64,000 nucleotides of DNA from Gaiellasilicea sp963765705 (GTDB taxonomy: Bacteria; Actinomycetota; Thermoleophilia; Gaiellales; Gaiellaceae). The position numbers and the translations under genes are program-made. The notes under the pieces were generated by a model. The model was not told the DNA's origin and did not search any database. It saw only the letters and a list, made by a program, of their open reading frames with translations. The stretch lies in assembly GCA_963765705.1 (NCBI GenBank), contig CAVXXJ010000001.1:415999-479998 (forward strand), written 5' to 3'. Positions 19,193-28,128 of the stretch are shown here, one piece after another (position 1 is the stretch's first letter; the number at the start of each line of letters is the position of its first letter).

Positions 19193-21110
19193 CTACAACG
19201 ATTGCGGATCGACGTCGACGACGGCGTTCACGCCGGCCTTGCGCATCGCCGGCGCAGCGGCCGCGAGCACCTGCCCGGCGAGGGCCGCGAGCGCCCGGGG
19301 TCGGTCGGTCTTGGCGACGAGCTGGGCGCGATGGCGTCCGCGAAGCCGGAGCAGCGGCGCCGGGCCGAGGAGCTGCGGCGCCGTCCAGCCGGCTGCTCAG
19401 CTCGCGCAGCAGCTGCTCCGGCGCGGCCGCGTCCGAACCGGACGCGACGATCGCGATCAGGTGGCCGAAGGGCGGGTAGCCCAGCTCGCGCCGCCGCGCG
19501 AGCTCCTCGGCGAGGAAGCCTGCGACGTCGTGCCGCGCCGCGTAGCGGAGCGGTGTCGCGTCGGGCTGGAACGTCTGGACGATCACCTTCCCCGGCGCGT
19601 CGCGGCCGCTGCGGCCGGCGAGCTGCGTCACGAGCTGGAAGGTGCGCTCCTCGGCCCGGAAGTCGGGGAGCGTGAGCCCGGTGTCGGCGTCGACGACGGC
19701 GGCGAGCGAGACACCGGGGAAGTGGTGGCCCTTGGCGACCATCTGCGTTCCGATCAGCACCGCCCGGTCGGCGGCGGCGAAGCGGTCGAGCGCCTCGCGG
19801 AGCGCACCCGGCTTGGCGGCCGTGTCCGCGTCGAGCCGGATCCGCTCGAGCTCGGGGACGCGCTTCGCGAGCTCCGCCTCGAGCCGCTGCGTGCCCGCCC
19901 CGATCCGAGCCAGCTCGGAGGAGCCGCAGGAAGGGCACGCCTCGGGAACGGCCTCCGAGTAGCCGCAGTGGTGGCAGTGCAGCCGTGCGTCGCCATGCAG
20001 CGTCAGCGAGACGTCGCAGAGACCGCAGCGGCGGGAGAGCCCGCAGGCGCGGCAATGGATCGCGGGCGCGAGCCCGCGCCGGTTCAGGAGGAGGATGCCC
20101 TTGCCGCCGTGCTCGGAGAGCTTGCCCAGCTCGGCCAGCAGCGGCGCCGAGAGCGGATAGCCCGCCTCGCGGCGCAGGTCGACGATGTGGACCGTCGGCA
20201 TCGGGGCGCCGAGCCTGGATCCCAGCTCGAGCCGCTCGAGCGCCTCCCAGCTCTCGGGCCGGGGCGTTGCGCTGCCGTAGACGGCGACCGCGCCCTCGAG
20301 CGCGGCCCGCTTGGCCGCCACCGTGCGCGCGTCGTAGCGGGGGTCGGACTCCTGCTTGTACGAGGAGTCGTGCTCCTCGTCGACGCAGATCAGGCCGAGG
20401 TTCGGCACCGGAGCGAAGACCGCGGAACGGGCGCCGACGACGACCGGTGCCTCGCCGGCGACGATCCGCTCCCGCTCGTCGCGCCGCTCCGCCTCGGTCA
20501 GCCCCGAGTGCAGGACGGCGATCCGGTCGCCGAAACGCGCCTGGAACCGGCCGAGCGTCTGCGGCGTCAGCGCGATCTCGGGGACGAGCACGATCGCGCC
20601 ACGGCCGCGCGCGAGCGCCGCAGCGCACGCCTGGAGGTAGACCTCGGTCTTGCCGCTCCCCGTGGCGCCCGCGAGGAGCAGGTGCGCGGCGTCCCCGTCG
20701 AGCGCCTCGACGATCCGGGCGACAGCTCGTTGCTGCGGCTCGGTCAGCTCGTCGGGCTCGGCCTCGCCGGCCATCCCGGCGCCGGTCATTCGCCGCTCGC
20801 CGCGCCGCACCCGCAGCTTCGGCGCGACGAGCTCGAGCGCTCGAGCGGGCGTCGAGCCGTAGTAGTCCGCGACCCACAGCGCCAGGTCGACGAGCGCAGG
20901 AGGCAGCTCGTAGAGCACCGAGTCGATCGGCGCCGTCTTCACGCCCGCAGGCGCCTCCACCCCGGTCTCGACGACCACGCCGCGCGCCGCCGAGCGGCCG
21001 AACCGGATCGAGACGACGGCGCCCTTGTCGACGTCGTCCGGCACCTCGTAGGTGAACGGCCGCGCGACCGCGCGGGAGGAAACGAGCGGATAGACGGACG
21101 CGAGCCTCAT
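19193..21110 (-). CDS. priA: primosomal replication restart helicase PriA (frameshifted)
   Basis: PriA reloads the replisome at stalled forks. The 3'-DNA-binding domain (PLVSSRAVARPFTYEVPD) is followed by helicase motif I AGATGSGKTEVYL and motif II DEEHD. Eight zinc cysteines lie in CRACGLSRRCGLCD and CHHCGYSE/CPSCGS, and QLAGRSGRD (motif VI) follows. The frame changes near 19376-19378: reading on after one base less gives QLLGPAPLLRLRGRHRAQLV and the normal C-terminus ending NAVVDVDPQSL at 19193. Without the correction the tail is nonsense low-complexity sequence. Restored length is about 638 residues. Confidence 0.92.
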
Positions 21111-21157
21111 CCAGCGAGGCTAGCGGCGTCACCGGCCCGCAGGCGATCGCCTGAACG

Positions 21158-21192
21158 GGACGTGTCCCAGGGACAGTCCCTGGGACACGTCC
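21158..21192. repeat. GGGACAGTCCC palindromic element between priA and the iron cluster
   Basis: GGACGTGTCCCAGGGAC and its exact complement flank a single A: a perfect 17-bp inverted repeat able to form a long hairpin. Core and arms match the element inside rsmB. It sits 47 bases in front of the priA start, between divergent genes. It is too symmetric to be chance and is better explained as a dispersed palindromic repeat than as a terminator, since neither flanking gene ends here. Confidence 0.75.
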
Positions 21193-21224
21193 GTTGGAGA
21201 CAGCGGTTGGGGCCTCGAGCGGCT

Positions 21225-21240
21225 GTAAGGTGTGCCTTAC
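21225..21240. promoter_or_regulatory. DtxR/IdeR-like operator before the iron transporter
   Basis: GTAAGGTGTGCCTTAC is a perfect 6-4-6 dyad resembling the TWAGGTWAGSCTWACCTWA sites of DtxR/IdeR regulators. It ends one base before the ATG at 21241, so bound repressor would cover the transcription start. The same palindrome recurs before the substrate-binding protein gene, and a DtxR-family regulator is the last gene of the cluster. Confidence 0.7.
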
Positions 21241-22260
21241 ATGGCGTGCGGGATGATCTGTTGCCACGGAGTTTCGAAGCGCTACGGCGCCGTCAGGGCC
21301 GTGGACGACGCGCAGCTCTGCATCGAGCGAGGCGAGTTCGTCGCGCTACTCGGCCCGTCCGGCTGCGGCAAGACGACGCTGCTCCGCCTGATCGCAGGGT
21401 TCGAGGAGCCCGAGGCCGGCACCGTCGAGGTCGCCGGCGTCCCGGTCGCGGGGAATGGAACCTGGGTGCCGCCGGAGCGCCGGAAGGTGGGGATGGTCTT
21501 CCAGGACTACGCCCTCTTCCCGCACCTCAACGTCGCGGAGAACGTGGGCTTCGGACTCGCGCGCAAGGAGCGGCAGACGCGTGTGCCGATCATGCTCGCC
21601 CTCGTCGACCTCTGCGGGCTCGGCGAGCGCTATCCGGACGAGCTCTCCGGCGGGCAGCAGCAGCGGGTCGCACTCGCCCGCGCGCTCGCACCCGACCCGG
21701 AGCTGGTGCTGCTCGACGAGCCGTGGTCGAACATCGACCCCCACCTGCGCGCGTCGATGCGCGACGAGCTGGCGCGGATCCTGCGCGCGATCAACGTCAC
21801 CGTCGTGCTCGTCACGCACGACCGGGAGGAAGCGTTCTCGCTCGCCGACCGGATCGCGCTGATGCGGAACGGCTCGATCGTGCAGGCCGGGTCGCCCGAG
21901 GAGGTCTACCTCTCGCCGGCCACGCGCTGGGCGGCCGAGTTCGTCGGCGCCGGCAACTTCCTGCCCGGCAGGCTCGCGAACGGCCTCGTCGACACACCCG
22001 TCGGCCTCTTCCCCGTGCTGAATCCCGGCTCCGACGCGGCCGTCGAGGTGCTGATCCGGCCGGAGCTGCTCGAGCTCGAGCTCGACCCGGCCGGCGCCGG
22101 CGAGGTCGTCGGCCGCGAGTTCCGGGGTCACGACGTCTTCTACAGGGTGCTCCTGAACGGCGTCGAGCTCGTCTCGCAACGGCCTTCGAACGAAGTCGTA
22201 CCGCTCGGATCGCGAGTGCGCGTGCGGCCGCACGCCTCAGGTGTCACCGTCTTCTCCTGA
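21241..22260 (+). CDS. iron ABC transporter ATP-binding protein
   Basis: 339 residues. It powers import through the FbpB-type permease encoded downstream. Walker A GPSGCGKTTLL, Q-loop FQDYALFPH, signature LSGGQQQRVALA, Walker B VLLDEPWSNID and the switch His in VTHDREEAF are all present. A C-terminal TOBE-like domain runs from about residue 250 (VEVLIRPELLELELD). The start is ATG 21241 directly after the operator; ATG 21253 (MICCHGVSKRYG) would match homologues better, and no ribosome site precedes either, so a leaderless message is possible. Substrate assignment to ferric iron rests on partners and operators. Confidence 0.88.
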   Translation: MACGMICCHGVSKRYGAVRAVDDAQLCIERGEFVALLGPSGCGKTTLLRLIAGFEEPEAGTVEVAGVPVAGNGTWVPPERRKVGMVFQDYALFPHLNVAENVGFGLARKERQTRVPIMLALVDLCGLGERYPDELSGGQQQRVALARALAPDPELVLLDEPWSNIDPHLRASMRDELARILRAINVTVVLVTHDREEAFSLADRIALMRNGSIVQAGSPEEVYLSPATRWAAEFVGAGNFLPGRLANGLVDTPVGLFPVLNPGSDAAVEVLIRPELLELELDPAGAGEVVGREFRGHDVFYRVLLNGVELVSQRPSNEVVPLGSRVRVRPHASGVTVFS

Positions 22261-22263
22261 TCG

Positions 22264-22279
22264 GTAAGGTTTGCCTTAC
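22264..22279. promoter_or_regulatory. DtxR/IdeR-like operator, first of tandem pair
   Basis: GTAAGGTTTGCCTTAC differs from the operator at 21225 only in two spacer bases. It lies in the 51-base gap between the ATPase and substrate-binding protein genes, suggesting a second iron-controlled promoter within the cluster. Confidence 0.7.
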
Positions 22280-22285
22280 ATCAGA

Positions 22286-22301
22286 GATAAGGCTTACCTG
22301 A
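22286..22301. promoter_or_regulatory. DtxR-like operator, second of tandem pair
   Basis: GATAAGGCTTACCTGA carries imperfect half-sites (TAAGGC and TTACCT) about 22 bp, two helical turns, from the first site. It ends just before the AGGAGG ribosome site of the next gene. Tandem sites two turns apart fit two dimers on one promoter. Confidence 0.5.
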
Positions 22302-22311
22302 CAGGAGGAAC

Positions 22312-23319
22312 ATGAAGAAGGTTGGATTCCTGCTCGCGGCACTCGCGCTGGCGGGTTGTGGTGGCAACGACAACGGCAGCAGCGACACGCTCGTCGTCTA
22401 CTCGGGGCGCGAAGAGGAGCTCGTGGAGCCGCTCTTCGATCGCTTCGAGCAGGAGACGGGGATCGACGTCGAGGTGCGCTACGCCGACAGCGCCGAGCTC
22501 GCCGCGACGATCGCCGAGGAGGGCGACAACTCCCCCGCCGACGTGTTCTTCGCACAGGATCCCGGCTCGCTCGGATCCGTCGACGAGCAGCTCGCGAAGC
22601 TCCCGGACGAGGTGCTCGACCGTGTCGGCGCCGAGTTCCGCGACGACCAGGGCCGCTGGGTCGGCACCTCCGGCCGCGCGCGCGTGATCGTCTACAACAC
22701 CGAGGAGCTGAGCGCCGACGAGGTGCCCGACTCGGTGTTCGATCTGACCGAACCGAAGTGGAAGGGGAAGATCGGCATCCCTCCGACGAACGCGTCCTTC
22801 CAGGCCTTCGTCACCGCGATGCGGCTCGACGCCGGCGAGGAGCGGACGAAGCAGTGGCTCGAGGAGCTGAAGGCGAACGACCCGAAGTTCTACGAGAGGA
22901 ACACGCCGGTCGTCGAGGCGGTCGCGTCGGGCGAGATCGAGCTCGGGCTCGTCAACCACTACTACCTTTACCTCGTCAAGGAGGAGCAGCCGGACGCTCC
23001 GATCGAGAACAAGTACCTGCCCGGCGACGATCCCGGTGCGCTCGTCAGCGTCGCCGGCGCGGGCATCCTCGACGGCGCCGACCATGCCGACGCCGCGGAG
23101 CGGTTCGTCGAGTTCCTGCTCGCCGACGAGCAGCAGCGCTTCTACACCGAGGAGGCCGAGGAGGCGGAGATCCCGCTCGTCGACGGGATCGCGCCGAAGG
23201 AGGGCGTGCCGACGCTCGACGAGCTCGCCGACAGCGGCCCGGACGTCGACCTCTCCTCGTTCGGGGCGGAGCTCGAGAAGACGCTCGAGCTGCTGAACGA
23301 GACCGGCTACACGTCGTGA
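22312..23319 (+). CDS. iron ABC transporter substrate-binding lipoprotein
   Basis: 335 residues. The lipobox LALAGC places the lipidated Cys at residue 16, anchoring it on the outer face of the membrane. The fold is the FbpA/extracellular binding protein type: LVVYSGREEELVEPLFDRFE at the start, VDVFFAQDPGSLG-like ligand loop (ADVFFAQDPGSLG), SGRARVIVYN, and paired tyrosines in LVNHYYLYLVKEE that in FbpA family members bind Fe(III). A strong AGGAGG precedes ATG 22312. The stop overlaps the permease start (GTGA). Confidence 0.88.
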   Translation: MKKVGFLLAALALAGCGGNDNGSSDTLVVYSGREEELVEPLFDRFEQETGIDVEVRYADSAELAATIAEEGDNSPADVFFAQDPGSLGSVDEQLAKLPDEVLDRVGAEFRDDQGRWVGTSGRARVIVYNTEELSADEVPDSVFDLTEPKWKGKIGIPPTNASFQAFVTAMRLDAGEERTKQWLEELKANDPKFYERNTPVVEAVASGEIELGLVNHYYLYLVKEEQPDAPIENKYLPGDDPGALVSVAGAGILDGADHADAAERFVEFLLADEQQRFYTEEAEEAEIPLVDGIAPKEGVPTLDELADSGPDVDLSSFGAELEKTLELLNETGYTS

Positions 23320-24884
23320 CCACGCGGGCGAGAGGGCGGAGAGCGCCGCTCTCCCTCCTCCTGCCCGCCGTCGTCACCGTCGCGCTGCTGCTCCTCCCGC
23401 TCGCGTATCTGATCCTGCGGGCGGGAGGCAGCAGCCGCGGCCTCCGCGTGCTGACGCGCGCGAACACCCTGGATCTGATCTGGAGCACCGGGCTGCTCGT
23501 GGCGGGCGTCACCGCCGCGTCGGTGACGATCGGTGTCTCGGTTGCCTGGCTCGTCACGCGCACCGACATTCCCGGCCGCCGCCTCTGGGCCGTCGGAGCG
23601 GCGCTGCCGCTCGTGATCCCGAGCTACGTCGCCGCCTTCTGCCTGCTCGGCGCGTTCGGGCCCCGCGGGCTCCTGCAGCAGCTGCTCGGTGTCGAGCGCC
23701 TGCCCGAGATCTACGGCTACTGGGGCGCGCTCGCCGCGCTGACCCTCTCGACGTACCCATACGTGCTGCTACTCGTCTCGGCCGCTCTGCGCTCGCTCGA
23801 CCCGTCGCTCGAGGAAGCCGGCCGCGGCCTCGGACAGACGCCGTTCGCGGTCTTCCGGCGGGTGACCCTGCCGGCGCTGCGGCCATCCATTGGCGCGGGC
23901 GCGCTCCTCGTCGCGCTCTACGCGCTCTCCGACTTCGGCGTCGTCTCGCTGATGCGCTACGACGCCCTCACCCGCGCCATCTACCTCCAGTACCGCTCGC
24001 TCTTCGACCGAACGCCCGCCGCGATGCTCGGGCTCGTGCTGATCGCGATCACGGCGCTCGTGCTCCTGCTCGAGAGCCGCTGGCGGCGCCGCGTCGCGCG
24101 CAGCGGGCCCGGCACGGCGCGGCAACTCCGGCCGCACCGGCTCGGCCGCTGGCGCTGGCCCGCGCTCGCCTATTGCGCGACGGTCGTCGGCGCGTTTCTC
24201 GCCGTGCCGGCCACGGTGCTCGGCTACTGGCTCGCGCGCGGGCTCGAAGGCTCCGGGCTGCCCTGGCGGGAGACCGTCAACTCGATGTCCGCCTCGGCGC
24301 TCGCGGCGGCCGTCGCCGCTGCTGCGGCGCTCCCGATCGCATTGCTCGCGATGCGCTATCCGACGCGCTGGACGCGGTTGCTCGAGCGGCTGTCGTTCGC
24401 GGGAAACGCGCTGCCGGGAATCGTGATCGCGCTCTCGCTCGTCTTCTTCGCCGCGAACTACGCGAGCCCGCTCTACCAGACCCTCGCGCTGCTCGTGTTC
24501 GCCTACGTCGTCCGCTTCCTGCCGCAGGCGCTCGCGGGCGTCGAGTCGTCGCTCGCCTCGGTCGGGCCGCGGGTGGAGGAGGCCGCGCGCGTGCTCGGCC
24601 GCGGGCCGCTCGCGACTGCGCTGACGGTGACGGTGCCGCTCGTCCGCTCCGGGATCTTCGCCGGCGCCGCACTCGTCTTCCTCTCCGCGATGAAGGAGCT
24701 GCCGGCGACCCTGCTGCTGCGCCCGATCGGCTTCGAAACGCTCGCGACCGAGATCTGGAAGCTCACCTCGGTGGGCGCCTACTCGCGCGCCGCCCTCCCC
24801 GCGCTGCTGCTGATCGCCGTCTCTGCGCCCTTCGTCTACTTCCTCTCCTCCAGGCACGAGCCCACCGAGGTCGAGCACGGATAG
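23316..24884 (+). CDS. iron ABC transporter permease (fused FbpB type)
   Basis: 522 residues with about 12 membrane segments, a fusion of two permease domains as in FbpB/SfuB. Each half has an EAA loop for contact with the ATPase: EEAGRGLGQTPFAVFRRVTL near residue 170 and EEAARVLGRGPLATALTVTV near 430. The GTG start at 23316 overlaps the binding-protein stop. With its neighbours it forms a complete binding-protein-dependent importer: ATPase, lipoprotein and permease. Confidence 0.9.
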   Translation: MTTRARGRRAPLSLLLPAVVTVALLLLPLAYLILRAGGSSRGLRVLTRANTLDLIWSTGLLVAGVTAASVTIGVSVAWLVTRTDIPGRRLWAVGAALPLVIPSYVAAFCLLGAFGPRGLLQQLLGVERLPEIYGYWGALAALTLSTYPYVLLLVSAALRSLDPSLEEAGRGLGQTPFAVFRRVTLPALRPSIGAGALLVALYALSDFGVVSLMRYDALTRAIYLQYRSLFDRTPAAMLGLVLIAITALVLLLESRWRRRVARSGPGTARQLRPHRLGRWRWPALAYCATVVGAFLAVPATVLGYWLARGLEGSGLPWRETVNSMSASALAAAVAAAAALPIALLAMRYPTRWTRLLERLSFAGNALPGIVIALSLVFFAANYASPLYQTLALLVFAYVVRFLPQALAGVESSLASVGPRVEEAARVLGRGPLATALTVTVPLVRSGIFAGAALVFLSAMKELPATLLLRPIGFETLATEIWKLTSVGAYSRAALPALLLIAVSAPFVYFLSSRHEPTEVEHG

Positions 24885-24893
24885 AGTGAGCGC

Positions 24894-25574
24894 ATGGCCG
24901 GCCACTCAGTCGACGAGTACCTGGAGACGATCTACTTCCTCGCCTTTCCGATCGGCGAGTACCGGCCCGACCCGAACTCCTCGACCGCGATCGCCTCGCG
25001 CGTCGCCGAGATGCTCGGCGTCTCGCGCGCGTCGGCCGGGGAGATGCTGAAACGGCTCGAGGCCGAAGGGCTCGTCGAGCGCGGCGAGCAGAAGGAGGCG
25101 ATCCTCACCGACATCGGGATCGTTCGCGCGGAGCGCGTCGTCCGCAAGCACCGCGTGATCGAGCGGCTGCTGACCGACTTCATGGGCTACACGGCCGGCG
25201 AGGCGCACATCCACGCCGACGAGCTCGGAGACACGTTCTCCGACGACATGGTCGAGCGGATCGAGGAGAAGCTCGGCCACCCCGAGCGCTGCCCGCACGG
25301 CTGGCCGATCGATCCCGCGTTCGAGCAGGCCGAGAACAAGGAGCTGGCGCCGCTCGCCGACCTCAAGGTCGGACAGGAGGCGGAGATCGTCCGGCTCGCC
25401 GAGCACGACGGCGAGCTCCTGCACTGGTTCTACGACGAAGGCTTCGTCCCCGGGGCACGGGTCGTGATCCGCGAGGCGCAGCCGGCTGCGGCGCAGTTCA
25501 AGGTGCTGCTGTCGGGGGACGAGCGGGCGATCGGCGAGCGCGCCGCCGCCGGGCTCTTCGTCCGTCCCTCCTAG
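24894..25574 (+). CDS. DtxR/IdeR-family metal-dependent repressor
   Basis: 226 residues. The winged helix (TAIASRVAEMLGVSRASAGEMLKRL, residues 31-55) is followed by a metal-binding dimer domain (KHRVIERLLTDF, EAHIHADELGD) and a FeoA/SH3-like C-terminus from about 150. The H-x-x-x-E pair of the ancillary metal site is kept. The Cys/Glu/His that IdeR uses at its primary site appear replaced by Asp/Gly/Asp, so metal preference (Fe or Mn) is open. Located 9 bases after the permease, it probably controls the three operators in its own cluster. The stop shares CTAG with the convergent oxidoreductase. Confidence 0.88.
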   Translation: MAGHSVDEYLETIYFLAFPIGEYRPDPNSSTAIASRVAEMLGVSRASAGEMLKRLEAEGLVERGEQKEAILTDIGIVRAERVVRKHRVIERLLTDFMGYTAGEAHIHADELGDTFSDDMVERIEEKLGHPERCPHGWPIDPAFEQAENKELAPLADLKVGQEAEIVRLAEHDGELLHWFYDEGFVPGARVVIREAQPAAAQFKVLLSGDERAIGERAAAGLFVRPS

Positions 25575-27382
25575 CTGAGCTTCTCTGCGAGCCGGCGCGC
25601 GTTCAGGTGGGCGATCGCCTCGAGCGTGATCATCGGGTTCACGCCTGACGCGGTCGGGAACGCCGAGCCGTCCGCGACGACCAGGTTCCGCACGTCCCAC
25701 GTCTCGCCGTCGGGCCCCGCAGCCGACAGCTCCGGAGAGCCGCCCATCCGCGCCGAGCCCATGATGTGGAACGAGTAGAGCGCGCCCCGGCCGGGGCCGA
25801 ACCGATACGCGCTCGCCGGGAAGCCGTCGTCGAAGCGCTGCATGCGACCGTTCGCGGCGAAGACCTCGCGGGCGCCCGCGGCGGCCATGATCCTCCCCGC
25901 TCCGTCGACGCCCGTCGCGAACCGGCGCGCGTCGTCCGCGCCGAGTCGATACGTCACGATCGCCTCGCCGTCCCGGCCGATCCGCACCCGGCCGGCGCCG
26001 CGGTCGCGCAGGATCACGGCGATCCCGGCGAGGTGCGGCATGGTCGCCATCAGCCGCGCGTGCTCCGCCGCGCTGTCCCACGGCAGCGCGACGGTCAGGA
26101 GCGCGGGATGCGCCGGCACCGTCTCGTACTTGACTCCGTAGCCGTGGTCGAGATCGCGGTGCTGATCGGAGTAGAGCGCCTGCGTCGCGCCCTCCCAGGG
26201 GCGGATCTCCTCCTCGTAGCGCCCGAAGACGGCCGTCGCGGGGTGTAGCCGGAGCCAGCGGCCCACGTTCGGGTTCGTCAGCCCGGAGCGGAGCAGGAGC
26301 GCCGGCGTGTCGAGCGCGCCCGCAGCGGCGACGACCGCGCGTGCGCGCACCTGCACCGGCCCGGCGTCGACGCCGACTGCGGTCCCGCCCTCGACGAGCA
26401 CGCGCCGGGCTTTCGCGCCGACGACGATCCGCGCACCCGAGCTCGCCGCATCCTCGAGCCAGGTCCGCAGCGTCGACTGCTTCGCGCCGAGCGGGCAGCC
26501 GTAGCCGCAGTAGCCGCAGACGACGGCCTGGTCGCAGCCGAGCACGTTCCGGGGCATCGCGTCGACGTGCCAGCCCAGCGCCTCCAACCCGCGCCGCAGC
26601 ACCTCGTCGCGCCGTGAAGGGCGGTTGTGGTCGGTGTTGACGCCGAGGCGTTCGCAGACGGCGTCCAGGCTCGCGCCGAAGTCGTCGCCGGCCGGGAAGC
26701 CGAGCTCCTGCCATTCCGCCCGCACCTCGTCGGGCGTCCGGAACGAGGTCGTGTAGTTGACGACCGTCCCGCCGCCGAGGCAGGCGCCGGCGATCAGCCC
26801 GACGCCCTGGTCGTCGGTCGCAGAGGCCCCGCCACCGCGGTAGAGGCGCCTGAAGCCGGTCCGCTCGGCGCCGTCGAAGTCGCGCTCCGACCAGTAGCCG
26901 CCCGCCTCCAAGACGACGACGTCGAGGCCCGCCGCGGCGAGCACGGCCGCCGCGACGCCTCCGCCCGCCCCGGAGCCGACGACGCAGACATCGCACTCCA
27001 GGTCGAGCCCCACGCGGGCGTCGAGCGGCTCGAGGCGCGGTGCCGGCGCGTCGTCGAGCGGACCGAGCGGCCCCGGGTAGCCGATCTGCTCCCACCGGCC
27101 GGGAAGCATGTAGGCGAACGCGAGCGCCGCCTTCCGCAGCGCCTGGAAGCCGGTGCGCATCAGCGGGACCGGACTGTCGCGCCAGGCGCGCAGCACGGCC
27201 TCGCGCCGCGACTGCGAGAGCCGCGAGAACCCCGGCAGCCACGTGCGGAGGAGCAGCTGCAGCCGCTGCCGCTCCCGTGCGGTCAGATCGTGCTCGAGCG
27301 CATCCAGGACGGCGTCCGGGACGCCCTGCTCGACGGCGCCGGGAGCGAAGGTCTCGCAGATCGCGTCGAGCGAGCGTCGCAC
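25571..27382 (-). CDS. GMC-type FAD-dependent oxidoreductase
   Basis: 603 residues from GTG 27382, chosen because it avoids overlapping the upstream stop. An N-terminal about 100-residue helical region (LDAICETFAPG) precedes the FAD domain, as in long-chain alcohol oxidases. FAD binding: CVVGSGAGGGVAAAVLAAAG, GGGTVVNYTTSFRTP. A four-cysteine stretch CDQAVVCGYCGYGCPLG may hold a metal. The C-terminal HIMGSARMGG and ASGVNPMITLEAIAHLNAR are typical GMC-C. The substrate is unknown. Nearest family: long-chain fatty alcohol oxidase/cholesterol oxidase-like. Confidence 0.87.
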   Translation of the reverse strand: MRRSLDAICETFAPGAVEQGVPDAVLDALEHDLTARERQRLQLLLRTWLPGFSRLSQSRREAVLRAWRDSPVPLMRTGFQALRKAALAFAYMLPGRWEQIGYPGPLGPLDDAPAPRLEPLDARVGLDLECDVCVVGSGAGGGVAAAVLAAAGLDVVVLEAGGYWSERDFDGAERTGFRRLYRGGGASATDDQGVGLIAGACLGGGTVVNYTTSFRTPDEVRAEWQELGFPAGDDFGASLDAVCERLGVNTDHNRPSRRDEVLRRGLEALGWHVDAMPRNVLGCDQAVVCGYCGYGCPLGAKQSTLRTWLEDAASSGARIVVGAKARRVLVEGGTAVGVDAGPVQVRARAVVAAAGALDTPALLLRSGLTNPNVGRWLRLHPATAVFGRYEEEIRPWEGATQALYSDQHRDLDHGYGVKYETVPAHPALLTVALPWDSAAEHARLMATMPHLAGIAVILRDRGAGRVRIGRDGEAIVTYRLGADDARRFATGVDGAGRIMAAAGAREVFAANGRMQRFDDGFPASAYRFGPGRGALYSFHIMGSARMGGSPELSAAGPDGETWDVRNLVVADGSAFPTASGVNPMITLEAIAHLNARRLAEKLS

Positions 27383-27392
27383 GAACGCGACT

Positions 27393-28106
27393 CTAGACCT
27401 CCGAGAAACGAACCTCCACAACGGTGAAGCCGAGCGCGCGAAGCAGCCCCGTCAGCATCACCCGCGTGTTCTCCTCAGCTCTCGCCAGCAGCCCGGACCC
27501 GTCTCGCGCCGCGTCGGTCAGCTTCTCCTCGGCGAGCGTGTAGAGCTCGGGGTCGGCGCCTGCGTCCTCCCCGAGCAGCGACTGGATCCGGTCGATCGCG
27601 CCACGATCGCGGTCGTAGACATAGCTGCGCTCGAGGTCGAGCTCGGGCTCGTGGAAGGTTGCCGGCGGCAGCTCGACCGACACACGGCGGCGGTCGCCCG
27701 ACACCTCGACCGCGCTCTCGTCGAGCCCGGAAAAGCTCACGCCGGCATCGACAGAGCCGATCGCGACGAACAGCACCCGCTCGCCCTTGATCGAGTCGGG
27801 GACGAAGCGCGTGTCCTGCTCGACATCGACGATCACCTCGAAGTGGCCGCTCGCAGCCCGATAGTCCTGGAGATTCTGGATCGACTTGAGCACGGCGGGG
27901 CCGGTGCGATCGACGGTCTCCGTCGTGAACGGGTTGCCGAAGTCGGGGATCAGGTCGCGCACCCAGCCGACGAAGAGAAATCCGCTCAGCACCAGGACGC
28001 CGAGCACGACGAGGCCAGTCGGGAACCGCCGCGGGGCAGGCGGCTCCTGAGGCGCAACGGGCGGCTCCTGCGGCGCAGGGGGCGGCTCGGGCGTGACGAC
28101 ACCCAT
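27393..28106 (-). CDS. DUF4230 membrane-anchored protein
   Basis: 237 residues. A proline/glutamine-rich cytosolic tail with PPAPQEPPVAPQEPP is followed by one membrane helix (about 30-47) and an extracytoplasmic DUF4230 domain (TGPAVLKSIQNLQDYRAASG, VELPPATFHEPELD, LRALGFTVVEVRF). The family has no established function. It lies between metK and the GMC oxidoreductase, on the same strand and 10 bases from the latter. Confidence 0.82.
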   Translation of the reverse strand: MGVVTPEPPPAPQEPPVAPQEPPAPRRFPTGLVVLGVLVLSGFLFVGWVRDLIPDFGNPFTTETVDRTGPAVLKSIQNLQDYRAASGHFEVIVDVEQDTRFVPDSIKGERVLFVAIGSVDAGVSFSGLDESAVEVSGDRRRVSVELPPATFHEPELDLERSYVYDRDRGAIDRIQSLLGEDAGADPELYTLAEEKLTDAARDGSGLLARAEENTRVMLTGLLRALGFTVVEVRFSEV

Positions 28107-28128
28107 GGTGGTTGAACGGAAGAAGCGG

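Noticed and set aside
21158..21192. Interpreting the 17-bp hairpin as a terminator
   Set aside because: No gene ends next to it (priA and the ATPase gene both start there) and a matching copy sits inside rsmB, so a dispersed repeat explains it better.
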